From CAZMUQ01 sp964569845 (GTDB lineage Archaea > Thermoproteota > Bathyarchaeia > Hecatellales > Hecatellaceae): a stretch of 64,000 nucleotides of DNA. The translations under genes were made by a program, and so were the position numbers. Positions within the stretch are counted from its first letter, which is position 1. Each line of letters opens with the position of its first letter. The DNA lies in the NCBI GenBank assembly GCA_964569845.1, contig CAZMUQ010000001.1, positions 62,001 to 126,000 on the forward strand, given 5' to 3'. Positions 1-8,044 of the stretch are shown here, piece by piece. A model generated the notes under the pieces. That model saw only the letters and a program-made list of their open reading frames with translations. It was not told the DNA's origin and ran no database searches.

Positions 1-480
1 AGCTATTTTTCCAGCAGGTATTACAACTATGCACTTAATTCCAGCTTTTGCAGCATAAGCTGAAAGAGATGCTGAAGTATTTCCCGTTGAGGCACAAACA
101 ACAGCTTTAACTCCATACTCTAACGCTTTTGTTATACCAACAGTCATTCCCCTATCTTTAAATGAACCAGTGGGATTTTCTCCCTCATTTTTTAGGTATA
201 ACTTTTTAACCCCAATTTCTTTTTCAAGCCTAGCACATCTGTAAAGTCCGGTTCCACCTTCTCCTAAACTAACAACCTTAGATTCATCAATAATTGGTAA
301 AAGCTCCTTATATCTCCAAACAGATAATACACGCTTTTTCCATTTTGAAAACTTAATTTTTTGGCTTAATTCATCATAGTTGTACACTACAGTTAAAAGA
401 TCTCCGCATTTTTTACAGGTATAAACTATGTCCAAATGGCTATATTTTTCATTGCAATTTATGCATTCAAGGTAAAACAA
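1..480 (-). CDS. thrC: Threonine synthase, N-terminal part (cut by window edge)
   Basis: PLP enzyme that converts O-phosphohomoserine to threonine. Only the first 160 residues lie in the window and the frame runs off position 1. An N-terminal zinc ribbon is seen (Cys6, Cys9, Cys22, Cys25), then a SLGEGGTGL loop and the PLP-lysine motif NPTGSFKDRGM (Lys108). The start is TTG at 480-478: an in-frame TAA lies two codons upstream and no ATG or GTG fits better. A damaged paralogue of the same protein lies at 15849-16482, so this looks like the working copy. The aspartokinase and ASA dehydrogenase at 6.8-9.1 kb would supply its precursor. The family call is firm. Confidence 0.93.
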   Translation of the reverse strand, partial: MFYLECINCNEKYSHLDIVYTCKKCGDLLTVVYNYDELSQKIKFSKWKKRVLSVWRYKELLPIIDESKVVSLGEGGTGLYRCARLEKEIGVKKLYLKNEGENPTGSFKDRGMTVGITKALEYGVKAVVCASTGNTSASLSAYAAKAGIKCIVVIPAGKIA

Positions 481-631
481 TTTTTAGGAGACCTCATATA
501 TCCATAATTACTACATTTAACTTAACCTTTTGATTCACTTCTTTATTGATAACCTTTACCACATAAAACAAAAAGTTTAACTGTTAAAATTTAAGTTTAG
601 TTTAGATTATACTTTAAGGGGTAGAATTTAA

Positions 632-1915
632 ATGGTAAAGATGCGTAGAGAAGGTTTCAACTATATAAGGAAGCTTGCAAAGATGCATCATGAGTGGAGA
701 AGTGAATGCATAAATCTTATTGCAAGTGAAAATATTACAAGTTTAGCTGTTAGAGAACTTTTAGCATCTGATTTTTCCCATAGATATGCTGAAGGAGAAC
801 CATTTAGCAGGCTTTACGGTGGAACAAAATATATAGATTTAATTGAGGATTTTGCCAAAAAAAAGTTAAAGAAGGTTTTTGGTGCTGAATACGTAAATTT
901 GAAACCTTTATCGGGCTCCCAAGCAAACTTAGCAGTAATATATGCTTTAACAAATCCTGGAGAAACTATAATTACCCTATCCTTGGTTGATGGAGGACAT
1001 ATCAGTTGCATGGATTTTGGTGGAGCTGGCTTAAGAAATCTTAAAGTTGAAACTTTAGCTTTTGATAAAAAAGAAATAAATATTGATGTTGATGCTTCAA
1101 TAAAAAAGATTATGGAAGTAAAACCATCCTTATGTTTCCTTGGTGGTAGTGTAATACTTTTCCCTCAACCAGTAAAAGAAATTAAAAATGCTCTAAATGA
1201 AGTTGGAGGAAATCTTGTTTATGATGCTTCTCATGTTTTAGGGTTAATAGCTGGTAAACAATTTCAAGATCCGTTGAAAGAAGGATCCGATATTGTTACA
1301 AGTAGCACCCATAAAACTTTTCCAGGTCCCCAAGGTGGAGTAATATTTTGCAAAAGCACTTTAGCTGAAAAAATTGATAAAGCAGTTTTTCCAGGTCTTG
1401 TAAGTAACCACCATCTTCACCATATAGCTGCATTAGCTGTATCCCTTTTAGAGGTTGAAAAGTTTGGTGTAAATTATGCTAAACAAATTATAAAAAATGC
1501 TAAAGCACTAGCCGAATCATTATATAACGATGGTTTTAATGTTGTTGCCGCCCATAAAGGTTTTACTGAAACACATCAAATTTTAGTTGATGTATCAAAA
1601 TTTGGCGGAGGAAATACTGTTTCTACACTATTAGAGAAATCAAATATAATTTGCAACAAAAATCTTCTACCTTGGGATAATCCTAAGGAGATAGATAATC
1701 CTAGTGGAATAAGGCTTGGAACAGCAGAATTAACAAGGTTAGGGTTAAAAGAGGAAGATATGGTTGAAATTTCAAAATTTATAAGGCAAGTTATAATTGA
1801 GAAAAGAAATCCTGCTACAATTGCGAAAAAAGTTAAAAATTTTATGAAAAATTTCCGTAAAATTCATTACTCATTTAAGAAAGACTTAGCCTATAAGTAC
1901 ATAAACTTTTATTAA
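632..1915 (+). CDS. glyA: Serine hydroxymethyltransferase
   Basis: Interconverts serine and glycine with transfer of a one-carbon unit to a folate or tetrahydromethanopterin-type carrier, in the cytoplasm. The 427 residues match the usual length of archaeal SHMT. Family motifs are NLIASEN near residue 28, SGSQAN near 94, YDASHVLG with the cofactor Asp198 and His201, and the PLP-binding SSTHKTFPGPQGG (Lys228). A GGGGT lies about 9 bases before the ATG. A second in-frame ATG is three codons in, so the exact start could be either. It heads a run of plus-strand amino-acid genes that includes a phosphoserine phosphatase, so serine is made and used nearby. Confidence 0.95.
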   Translation: MVKMRREGFNYIRKLAKMHHEWRSECINLIASENITSLAVRELLASDFSHRYAEGEPFSRLYGGTKYIDLIEDFAKKKLKKVFGAEYVNLKPLSGSQANLAVIYALTNPGETIITLSLVDGGHISCMDFGGAGLRNLKVETLAFDKKEINIDVDASIKKIMEVKPSLCFLGGSVILFPQPVKEIKNALNEVGGNLVYDASHVLGLIAGKQFQDPLKEGSDIVTSSTHKTFPGPQGGVIFCKSTLAEKIDKAVFPGLVSNHHLHHIAALAVSLLEVEKFGVNYAKQIIKNAKALAESLYNDGFNVVAAHKGFTETHQILVDVSKFGGGNTVSTLLEKSNIICNKNLLPWDNPKEIDNPSGIRLGTAELTRLGLKEEDMVEISKFIRQVIIEKRNPATIAKKVKNFMKNFRKIHYSFKKDLAYKYINFY

Positions 1916-1941
1916 TTTAGTAAAAATTAGGGTAGTTTAGG

Positions 1942-2178
1942 ATGAACATGAAAAAGAAACTTGAGATTGTTAAGAAAGCTTTAGAGGACGATTTTCATAG
2001 AAAATGTTATTTTTGCGAATTTTCAACAGCCCCTCCACCGTATGATTACCCTCCCCAAATAGTTTTTTGTAAGCTAACAGGGAAAAAAGTTAACATTAAT
2101 GATTCCTGTGAAAAATGGCAAATAAGTAGTAATCTTGTAAAAATGATAGCTTTAAAAACAAACATTTTTAAAAGTTAG
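1942..2178 (+). CDS. Small four-cysteine protein, function unknown
   Basis: A 78-residue protein that I do not recognise. Four cysteines (Cys22, Cys25, Cys43, Cys56) in a CxxC-x17-C-x12-C pattern suggest one bound metal ion. The segment between them is rich in Pro and Tyr (APPPYDYPPQ). It starts 26 bases after glyA and is probably co-transcribed with it. Composition and codon use look like those of its neighbours, which supports a real gene. A zinc-binding role is inferred only from the cysteine pattern. Confidence 0.6.
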   Translation: MNMKKKLEIVKKALEDDFHRKCYFCEFSTAPPPYDYPPQIVFCKLTGKKVNINDSCEKWQISSNLVKMIALKTNIFKS

Positions 2179-2292
2179 TTAAGGTTGTTTTAACCTAACC
2201 ATCTAATCATACTTGGAAAACCGTAAGGTATTAATTTTTGACGATATTAAGAATCTAAGTAATATTACAAAATTAAGGAGGTGACGCTCTAA

Positions 2293-3618
2293 ATGAGTGA
2301 ACCCGTAATCGTTGAGGCTGTAAGGACTCCTATAGGTGCTTTTGGAGGTTCTTTGAGAGATATTCCGGTTGTTGAGCTTGGAAAAATTGTCATTAGAGAA
2401 GTTTTAAGAAGAGCTGGTGTAAGACCGATAATCCCGGAGGATTTAGTAAAAATAAGGCCAAGTATTCTAAGAGACCTTAAAAAGTATAAAATTGAGGAGA
2501 AGTATATGCAATGGGATGAGAATCTTCAACCAATAAACATTGATGAAGTTATTATGGGGCATGTTCTTCAGGGAGGACAAGGTCAAAATACTTGTAGGCA
2601 GGCTAGTATTAAAGCAGGAATACCTTGTGATGTTCCAGCGTACACTATAAATAAAGTTTGTGCTTCAGGTATGAAGGCTATAGCTTTAGCTGCTCAAGCA
2701 ATAAAAAGTGGAGAAGCTGAAGCAATTATAGCTGGAGGTATGGAAAATATGAGTAACACTCCATACGCATTACCAAAAGCACGATGGGGTTATAGGATGG
2801 ATATAGGCGCAAAAGCTGAAGCACTTGACCTTATGGTTTTTGATGGACTCTGGGAAATCCTCTATGGCTACCATATGGGTGTTACCGCTGAAAATATTGC
2901 TAGAAAATATAATATTTCAAGGCGTGAACAAGATGAATTAGGAGCTGAAAGCCATCATAGAGCCTTAAAAGCTACAAGAGAAGGCATATTCAAGAAGGAA
3001 ATAGTACCTGTAGAAATTCCACAGAGGAAAGGGCCACCTAAAATTTTTGATTTTGATGAAAGACCTATGGAAACAAGTGTTGAAAAAATGAGTAAGCTTC
3101 CTCCAGCTTTCATGGAGGATGGAACTGTTACTGCAGGAAATGCTTCTGGCATAAATGATGGAGCAGCTGCCTTACTTATTACCTCTAGAAAATTTGCGGA
3201 GGAACATAACTTAAAAATTAGAGCAACTATAAAAGGTTGGGCTTCAGGCGCTTTGGACCCACAATATATGGGTCTTGGTCCAGTGGTTGCAACTCGGAAA
3301 CTTCTTAAAAAGTTGGGTTATACAATTAAGGATATGGATTTAATAGAACTTAATGAAGCTTTTGCATCTCAAGCTATCGCATGCATGAAGGAACTAGGTA
3401 TTCCAAGATATGGTGAAAGTCAAGAATATTGTGAACCTGGATGTGAGAATGTTAACCCAAATGGTTCTGGAATATCACTTGGGCATCCTATTGGTTGTAC
3501 AGGAGCTCGATTAATAGTAACTTTGCTTCATGAAATGGAAAGAAGAGATGTTCATAGAGGTCTTGCAACTCTCTGCATAGGTGGAGGAGCAGGAATGGCA
3601 ATGATAATGGAAAGATAG
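2293..3618 (+). CDS. Acetyl-CoA C-acetyltransferase (thiolase)
   Basis: Condenses two acetyl-CoA to acetoacetyl-CoA or runs the reverse cleavage. The catalytic residues are present: Cys123 in NKVCASGMKAI, NEAFA at 354-358, His398 in GISLGHPIG, and the general acid Cys402 in GCTGAR. A strong AGGAGGTGA at 2276-2284 sits 8 bases before the ATG. At 441 residues it is about 45 longer than typical thiolases. The extra length is one insert near residues 43-83 and a second near 369-387 with a Cys pair (EYCEPGC). Unlike many archaeal thiolases it is not next to HMG-CoA synthase or a DUF35 protein, which favours a degradative or fermentative role. It could pair with the 4-hydroxybutyryl-CoA dehydratase at 55 kb. 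Confidence 0.92.
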   Translation: MSEPVIVEAVRTPIGAFGGSLRDIPVVELGKIVIREVLRRAGVRPIIPEDLVKIRPSILRDLKKYKIEEKYMQWDENLQPINIDEVIMGHVLQGGQGQNTCRQASIKAGIPCDVPAYTINKVCASGMKAIALAAQAIKSGEAEAIIAGGMENMSNTPYALPKARWGYRMDIGAKAEALDLMVFDGLWEILYGYHMGVTAENIARKYNISRREQDELGAESHHRALKATREGIFKKEIVPVEIPQRKGPPKIFDFDERPMETSVEKMSKLPPAFMEDGTVTAGNASGINDGAAALLITSRKFAEEHNLKIRATIKGWASGALDPQYMGLGPVVATRKLLKKLGYTIKDMDLIELNEAFASQAIACMKELGIPRYGESQEYCEPGCENVNPNGSGISLGHPIGCTGARLIVTLLHEMERRDVHRGLATLCIGGGAGMAMIMER

Positions 3619-3754
3619 ATTCAATGTTCAACTTAAAAACAAAAATTTTACTTAGTGGTAAAATTTAACCATTCTAAATCTCATTTCTATATATTCATAA
3701 ACTTTTTTAGAGTTTACCTATACCTTTCTTAGGATATTTTAGGGGTAAATATCT

Positions 3755-4846
3755 ATGAGGGTTAGGAGCATCCTTAAAGGATTTAAACCATATAGCTGGG
3801 AAACATCTCCTGTTGAAGTTGTAAAAAAGTTTGGTTTAAGTATAGATAAGATTCTTAGGTTTGATACAAATACTATGCCCTTAATTCCCAAAGAAATTAT
3901 AGAGGAGTTTAAATCAGCAATTCAGAATATCAAAATTAATGAATATCCTGATCCTTCCTATATGGAGTTAAGAGAAGCATTATCAAATTACCTTAAAAAG
4001 GATGTTGATGAAATTTGTATAACAGCTGGTTGCGATGAAGCTTTAGATATTATAAGCAAAGTTTTTGTTGAACCTGAAACAAATGTTATTATTTCAAGCC
4101 CAACGTATGCTATGTATAGAATTGTTGTCGAAGCAATGGGTGGAAAAATTGTTGAAGTTTTAAGAAAAAAGGATTTTTCAGATGATGTTGAGAAAATCAT
4201 AGAAATTGTGGATGAAAATACACGAATGATATTTATCTGCAATCCAAATAATCCAACTGGAAATCTAACACCTAAGAACGATATTATCAGATTACTTAAA
4301 GATTTCCCCGAAATACCTGTTATTGTTGATGAATCCTACGCTGAATTTGCTGGTGAAAGTTTGATAAAATTTACCAATGATTATGAGAATCTAATAATAC
4401 TCAGAACATTTTCAAAGGCATTTTCCTTAGCTGGTGCAAGAGTTGGCTACATTATTGCCAATGCTAAAACCATCAAGATTTTGAATATTATGCGTCCTCC
4501 AAATAGCTTAAGTGTTCCATCACTTACACTTGCAAATATTGCGTTAAAGCATCTTGATATCATCAGAAGAAATATTGAGTATATTTTAAGCGAAAAAGAA
4601 TGGTTGATGAAGGCATTTAAAAATATAAAATGTGTTGAAGCCTACCCTTCTTACACAAACTTTATCCTTGTTAGATTTAAAGATTTAAATGTTCATGATG
4701 TTTATGAGAAGCTTCTTAGACAGGGAATAATCACAAGGAATGTAAGCGATATGCCTATGCTTGAAAATTGTCTAAGAATTACTGTTAGAACTAGGGAAGA
4801 AAATAACTTTTTAGTTGAAAATTTAAAGAATATTTGTTATGGGTAG
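3755..4846 (+). CDS. hisC: HisC-like class II aminotransferase
   Basis: Fold-type I PLP aminotransferase of the histidinol-phosphate aminotransferase family, 363 residues. Motifs are NPNNPTG near 163-169, VDESYAEF near 191 and the PLP lysine in RTFSKAFSLAGARVGY (Lys221). An AGGGGT lies about 9 bases before the ATG. The neighbours are not his genes but an ACT-domain protein and an ACT-phosphoserine phosphatase, with glyA upstream. The substrate might therefore be something other than histidinol phosphate, for example in aromatic or serine metabolism. The gene symbol reflects the family, not a proven substrate. Confidence 0.8.
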   Translation: MRVRSILKGFKPYSWETSPVEVVKKFGLSIDKILRFDTNTMPLIPKEIIEEFKSAIQNIKINEYPDPSYMELREALSNYLKKDVDEICITAGCDEALDIISKVFVEPETNVIISSPTYAMYRIVVEAMGGKIVEVLRKKDFSDDVEKIIEIVDENTRMIFICNPNNPTGNLTPKNDIIRLLKDFPEIPVIVDESYAEFAGESLIKFTNDYENLIILRTFSKAFSLAGARVGYIIANAKTIKILNIMRPPNSLSVPSLTLANIALKHLDIIRRNIEYILSEKEWLMKAFKNIKCVEAYPSYTNFILVRFKDLNVHDVYEKLLRQGIITRNVSDMPMLENCLRITVRTREENNFLVENLKNICYG

Positions 4847-4851
4847 TAAAA

Positions 4852-5133
4852 ATGGCGGAAATAGAGAGTAAAGTTGTTATAATTGCTATTGGTAAAGATA
4901 AACCTGGACTTGTTGCAAATGTCACCTCGGTGGTTTCAGAATTAATGGGAAATATTGAGGAACTTGACCAGGTAGTACTTCAAGGTATATTTATAATGTC
5001 AATGATCGTGAAGCTTTTAAATCTAAATTCAAGTAAAAAATTAAACGAGTTGACCAGTAAACTTAGTAAGCAGGGAGAAAAGATAGGTTTAAAAATTCAT
5101 GTTTACCCTGTAAAAACCCTTATTTCAGCTTAG
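4852..5133 (+). CDS. Stand-alone ACT-domain protein
   Basis: About 93 residues forming a single ACT (GcvR/UPF0237-like) ligand-binding domain, with the typical GKDKPGLVANVTSVV loop near its start and two beta-alpha-beta units. Such small ACT proteins bind amino acids and act as regulators or subunits. I chose the ATG at 4852, just after the hisC stop. A longer frame from 4834 would overlap hisC and adds only six residues. The gap to the next gene, itself an ACT-SerB fusion, is 9 bases, so the two ACT modules are probably made together and may form a complex. The ligand is not known; serine is the obvious guess. Confidence 0.72.
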   Translation: MAEIESKVVIIAIGKDKPGLVANVTSVVSELMGNIEELDQVVLQGIFIMSMIVKLLNLNSSKKLNELTSKLSKQGEKIGLKIHVYPVKTLISA

Positions 5134-5142
5134 GTTTGGCTT

Positions 5143-6087
5143 ATGAAGAAACGTACAATAATAGTTACAACTGTTGGCAGAGATAGACCAGGAATTGTTG
5201 CCGGAATATCCAAAATTCTCTACAAGTATAATGCAAATATTTTAAAGAGTAGAGCGTCGATTCTTGGAGAAATGTTTGCTATGGTTATGGTTGTTGATGT
5301 TTCAAATATAAGTGTAAGCTTAACTAAGCTTCTATCAGAGTTAAAAGATGAGGGAGTAAAATTAGGTTCTGGAATATCAGTTGAAGATGAAAAAACATAT
5401 AGAGAGAAGAAAAAAATTATAGCTTTTGATATGGATGGAACCTTAGTAAACATGGAAATTATTGATGAAATGGCTAAACTTGCAGGTGTCGAAGATAAGG
5501 TTAAAGATATTACAAGAAAAGCTATGGAAGGAAAAATAAGTTTTAAAGAAGCTTTAGCTGAGAGAGTTTCTCTTCTTAAGGGTCTTCCCTTAAGTAAGCT
5601 TGAAAAATTAAAGAATAAATTAGAGTTATCTGTTGGTGTTCAAGACCTTATCGGAGAACTTAAAAAAGCAGGATTTGTAATAGCAATTATTACTGGTGGG
5701 TTTGATATTTTTGCTAATTATATTGCTGAAAAACTTGGAGTAAAGTATGTTTATGCAAACAAATTAGAAGTTAAAAATGGCATTTTAACTGGGAGATTTA
5801 AAGGTAACATTTTAAGCCCTGAAGATAAGCTTAAAGCCCTTATAGATATTGCAAAAAAGGAAAAAGTAAGCTTAAGTAAATGTATAGCTATTGGAGATGG
5901 TGCTAATGATATTCTTTTACTTAAAAAATCCGGCTTAGGCATAGGCTATAAACCAAAAAAAGTTGTTAAGCAACATATTAACACGCTTATTGGAGATGAG
6001 GATTTAAGAACAGCAACAGTATTTATTGGTGTTGGTGGTAGTCAAATAAGAAGAGAAATTTCAAGATTCGTTAAAGCTAGAAGATAA
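5143..6087 (+). CDS. serB: Phosphoserine phosphatase with N-terminal ACT domain
   Basis: HAD-family phosphatase carrying out the last step of serine synthesis. Residues 1-80 form an ACT domain (GRDRPGIVAGISKIL). The HAD domain follows with motif I DMDGT (nucleophile Asp96), motif II IITGGF near 183 and the metal-binding GDGAND at 251-256. The 314 residues are longer than plain SerB because of the ACT module, which in other ACT-SerB proteins serves for regulation or dimerisation. It follows a second ACT protein by 9 bases and ends an operon with the HisC-like enzyme. About 15 Lys/Arg-rich residues close the protein. Confidence 0.9.
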   Translation: MKKRTIIVTTVGRDRPGIVAGISKILYKYNANILKSRASILGEMFAMVMVVDVSNISVSLTKLLSELKDEGVKLGSGISVEDEKTYREKKKIIAFDMDGTLVNMEIIDEMAKLAGVEDKVKDITRKAMEGKISFKEALAERVSLLKGLPLSKLEKLKNKLELSVGVQDLIGELKKAGFVIAIITGGFDIFANYIAEKLGVKYVYANKLEVKNGILTGRFKGNILSPEDKLKALIDIAKKEKVSLSKCIAIGDGANDILLLKKSGLGIGYKPKKVVKQHINTLIGDEDLRTATVFIGVGGSQIRREISRFVKARR

Positions 6088-6131
6088 ACTTGTTAAAAAT
6101 TATTTTAGAGTTTTTAATTCAGACTTCTTGT

Positions 6132-6479
6132 TTAACCTAACGGTACTAATCTTACTTCTCCAGTTTTCTTATTGACCTTAATTTCAACTTCCTCTCCATA
6201 ATGGTATTTATACCCCATTTTTTCCCATTCATAGCTTGTAAGAAAAAGTATAAGTCTATTTGTGTAAACCTTACCTTGCGAAAACATTTTAGGTATCTGG
6301 GTTATAATGGGCATAACTATTGATAATTCTTGTGGAATATTTGTTGGCATAGACATTACTGTTGGGGGTCTTTGAGCTTCGATTCCAAATTCAATACAGA
6401 CGTATTCATTTCCATAAGCATCAAAGAATGGATGTACAGATACAACCTTAGAATTTATGGTGATTTCATCTTCACTCAT
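6132..6479 (-). CDS. Conserved-looking hypothetical protein
   Basis: A soluble 115-residue protein that I do not recognise. It begins with a beta-rich segment (KVVSVHPFFDAYGNEYVCIEFG). A Pro/Met-rich middle (PPTVMSMPTNIPQ) follows, and the end (GEEVEIKVNKKTGEVRLVPLG) looks like a small beta barrel. No signal peptide or membrane span is visible. It is transcribed alone, divergent from the aspartokinase operon. A TATA-like TTATAAAG on the minus strand near 6525 would place its transcript start close to the ATG. Codon use matches the genome, so the gene is probably real. Confidence 0.6.
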   Translation of the reverse strand: MSEDEITINSKVVSVHPFFDAYGNEYVCIEFGIEAQRPPTVMSMPTNIPQELSIVMPIITQIPKMFSQGKVYTNRLILFLTSYEWEKMGYKYHYGEEVEIKVNKKTGEVRLVPLG

Positions 6480-6602
6480 AAAAACACACCTTAACTTCTC
6501 TAATTACAAATTTTTACATCTTAACTTTATAACTACCCCTAACATAAAAACCTTCTTAATTTTAACTTACCTTATAGTTTTCTACTATCCCTAACCATAA
6601 AG

Positions 6603-6610
6603 CTTAAATA
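6603..6610 (+). promoter_or_regulatory. Probable TATA element of the aspartate-chorismate operon
   Basis: CTTAAATA fits an archaeal TATA box. It would place transcription start near 6633, leaving a leader of about 170 bases before the aspartokinase ATG at 6806. That is long compared with other genes in this window. Inferred from sequence only. Confidence 0.4.
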
Positions 6611-6660
6611 TCTTAGTCCTAAAACTTTAAACTCAAAAAGGTCTTAGGAAGGTTGGTGTG

Positions 6661-6723
6661 GTGAACAGGAGGTATCAAGTTTACTTTAACTGCCTACTGT
6701 TTAACAAGGCTTTTTACTGTTAG
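6661..6723 (+). CDS. Possible Tyr/Phe-rich leader peptide
   Basis: A 20-codon open frame with GTG start (a second GTG lies one codon upstream) and TAG stop. It is preceded by AGGAAGG at 6646-6652, about 5 bases before the upstream GTG. The second part reads YQVYFNCLLFNKAFYC, so six of its last 16 residues are Tyr or Phe. It lies alone in the long leader of the operon that makes chorismate, the precursor of these amino acids. Its final codons form one arm of a hairpin. Such an arrangement would suit translation-coupled attenuation, which is well known in bacteria but rarely shown in archaea. It may also be chance; no homologue is known to me. Confidence 0.3.
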   Translation: MNRRYQVYFNCLLFNKAFYC

Positions 6724-6746
6724 AGAAGCCTCTCTTCTAATTTTCC
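6707..6746 (+). promoter_or_regulatory. Alternative hairpins and T-rich tract in operon leader
   Basis: Two mutually exclusive stems can form. AGGCTT (6707-6712) pairs with AAGCCT (6726-6731) over a 13-base loop. AGAGA (6722-6726) pairs with TCTCT (6731-6735) over a 4-base loop. The second is followed by a T-rich stretch (6735-6750) resembling an archaeal termination signal. The first stem includes the last codons of the mini-ORF. The pairing is seen directly; the regulatory role is inferred. Confidence 0.3.
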
Positions 6747-6805
6747 TTTTAACATCAGGATTAAATCCTTTGCAAATAAATTTTTAAGGGGGGCTTAATT
6801 AACAA

Positions 6806-8041
6806 ATGGAAAATACTAAAACTATTGTTGTAAAATTTGGCGGCTCTATACTAACATCTCCAAAAGATATTACTTTGGCTGCTGAAAAAATTGCTAAGGA
6901 AGTTGAAAAGGGTACTAAAATTGTTGTTGTAGTTTCAGCTTTAGCTGGTGTAACTGATAATCTTCTTAAAACAGCTTATGAAATTTCACAAAATAATCTT
7001 GGAAAACCTGAACTTGATGAAGTTTTATCGATGGGTGAACGAACTGCAACACGTTTGATGACTGTTGCATTAAGGGCTTTAGGATTGAAGGTTGTAAGTT
7101 TGGATCCTTTAGATAATCTTTGGCCAATTTATACTGATTCAAACTTTGGAAATGCAGAAGTTTTGTTGGATAAGACTGAAAGTGCTGTCTTGGAGAAGAT
7201 TAAACCCTTAGTTAATGAAGGATACATTGTGGTTGTGCCTGGTTTTGTAGGTTTATCTCCTGAAGGTAAGATTACAACTTTAGGTAGAGGTGGAAGTGAT
7301 ATTACTGCTATGGTTCTTGGAAGGTGCTTAAATTCTGATGAGGTTATTTTTGTTAAGGATGTTAGCGGAATCCTCTCTGCAGATCCAAAGAAGGTTTCTA
7401 ACCCTGAAAAGATAAATGTTTTAGATGCTGAAGAAATGTATACTCTCAGTTCTGCTGGAGCAAAAGTTCTCCATCCAAAAGCATTAAAATACGTAAAAAA
7501 TGGGGTTACACTTAGAGTAGTAGGTTTAAATGAAGATTTTTCAAGTGGAACAGTTATCAAAGGTGAATTAAACTTAGGTTTAAAAGTTGTATTAAACAAT
7601 AAACCAGTTTCTATGGTAACTATAGTAGGCAAGGAAATTTCCCCAACAAACATAGTACCTAAAATCTTATCCGAGGAGATGCCATTAGAAAAACTCTTAG
7701 GTTTAACATTCTCTTACCCTTCTGTCATTCTTTATGTTGAAGAAAGTCCACCGGGATTTATTGATAAGCTTCATAAGTTAATAAAGAGTAAGAGAGCTGC
7801 TAAAGCTATCCATAGTTTTGAACCTTTATCTCAAATAACTATTTCGGGGCATGATCTTGAAAAAACCCCTGGAATTATTGATACAATTGTTGCCCCCCTT
7901 AGCTTAAACAATATAAATCTTTATGGGCTTATAACAGTAAGCTCCTCTGTAAGGTTATTTATACACTGGAATGACAGAGAAAAAGCCTATTCTCTTATAA
8001 AGGAAAGCTTAACTAAAGCTGGATTATTAAAGGAGGATTAA
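6806..8041 (+). CDS. lysC: Aspartate kinase
   Basis: Phosphorylates aspartate, the first step toward aspartate semialdehyde. The amino-acid-kinase domain covers about residues 1-255, with KFGGSIL at the start, SMGERTATRLM near 72 and TLGRGGSDITA near 154. A divergent ACT-type regulatory region follows (residues 270-411). The length of 411 is near the family norm. It is the first gene of an operon that continues to chorismate. The ACT region may therefore answer to an aromatic amino acid rather than lysine or threonine; this is inference from context. GGGG lies about 14 bases upstream of the ATG. Confidence 0.92.
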   Translation: MENTKTIVVKFGGSILTSPKDITLAAEKIAKEVEKGTKIVVVVSALAGVTDNLLKTAYEISQNNLGKPELDEVLSMGERTATRLMTVALRALGLKVVSLDPLDNLWPIYTDSNFGNAEVLLDKTESAVLEKIKPLVNEGYIVVVPGFVGLSPEGKITTLGRGGSDITAMVLGRCLNSDEVIFVKDVSGILSADPKKVSNPEKINVLDAEEMYTLSSAGAKVLHPKALKYVKNGVTLRVVGLNEDFSSGTVIKGELNLGLKVVLNNKPVSMVTIVGKEISPTNIVPKILSEEMPLEKLLGLTFSYPSVILYVEESPPGFIDKLHKLIKSKRAAKAIHSFEPLSQITISGHDLEKTPGIIDTIVAPLSLNNINLYGLITVSSSVRLFIHWNDREKAYSLIKESLTKAGLLKED

Positions 8042-8044
8042 TTT

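Noticed and set aside
6667..6673. AGGAGGT as a ribosome binding site in the lysC leader
   Set aside because: No ATG, GTG or TTG follows at a proper distance, so it is reported only as part of the leader, not as a gene start.
7129..7653. 174-codon open frame antisense to aspartokinase
   Set aside because: It is the shadow of the lysC frame, has Ser/Thr/Pro/Leu-rich composition typical of antisense reading, and no start context.
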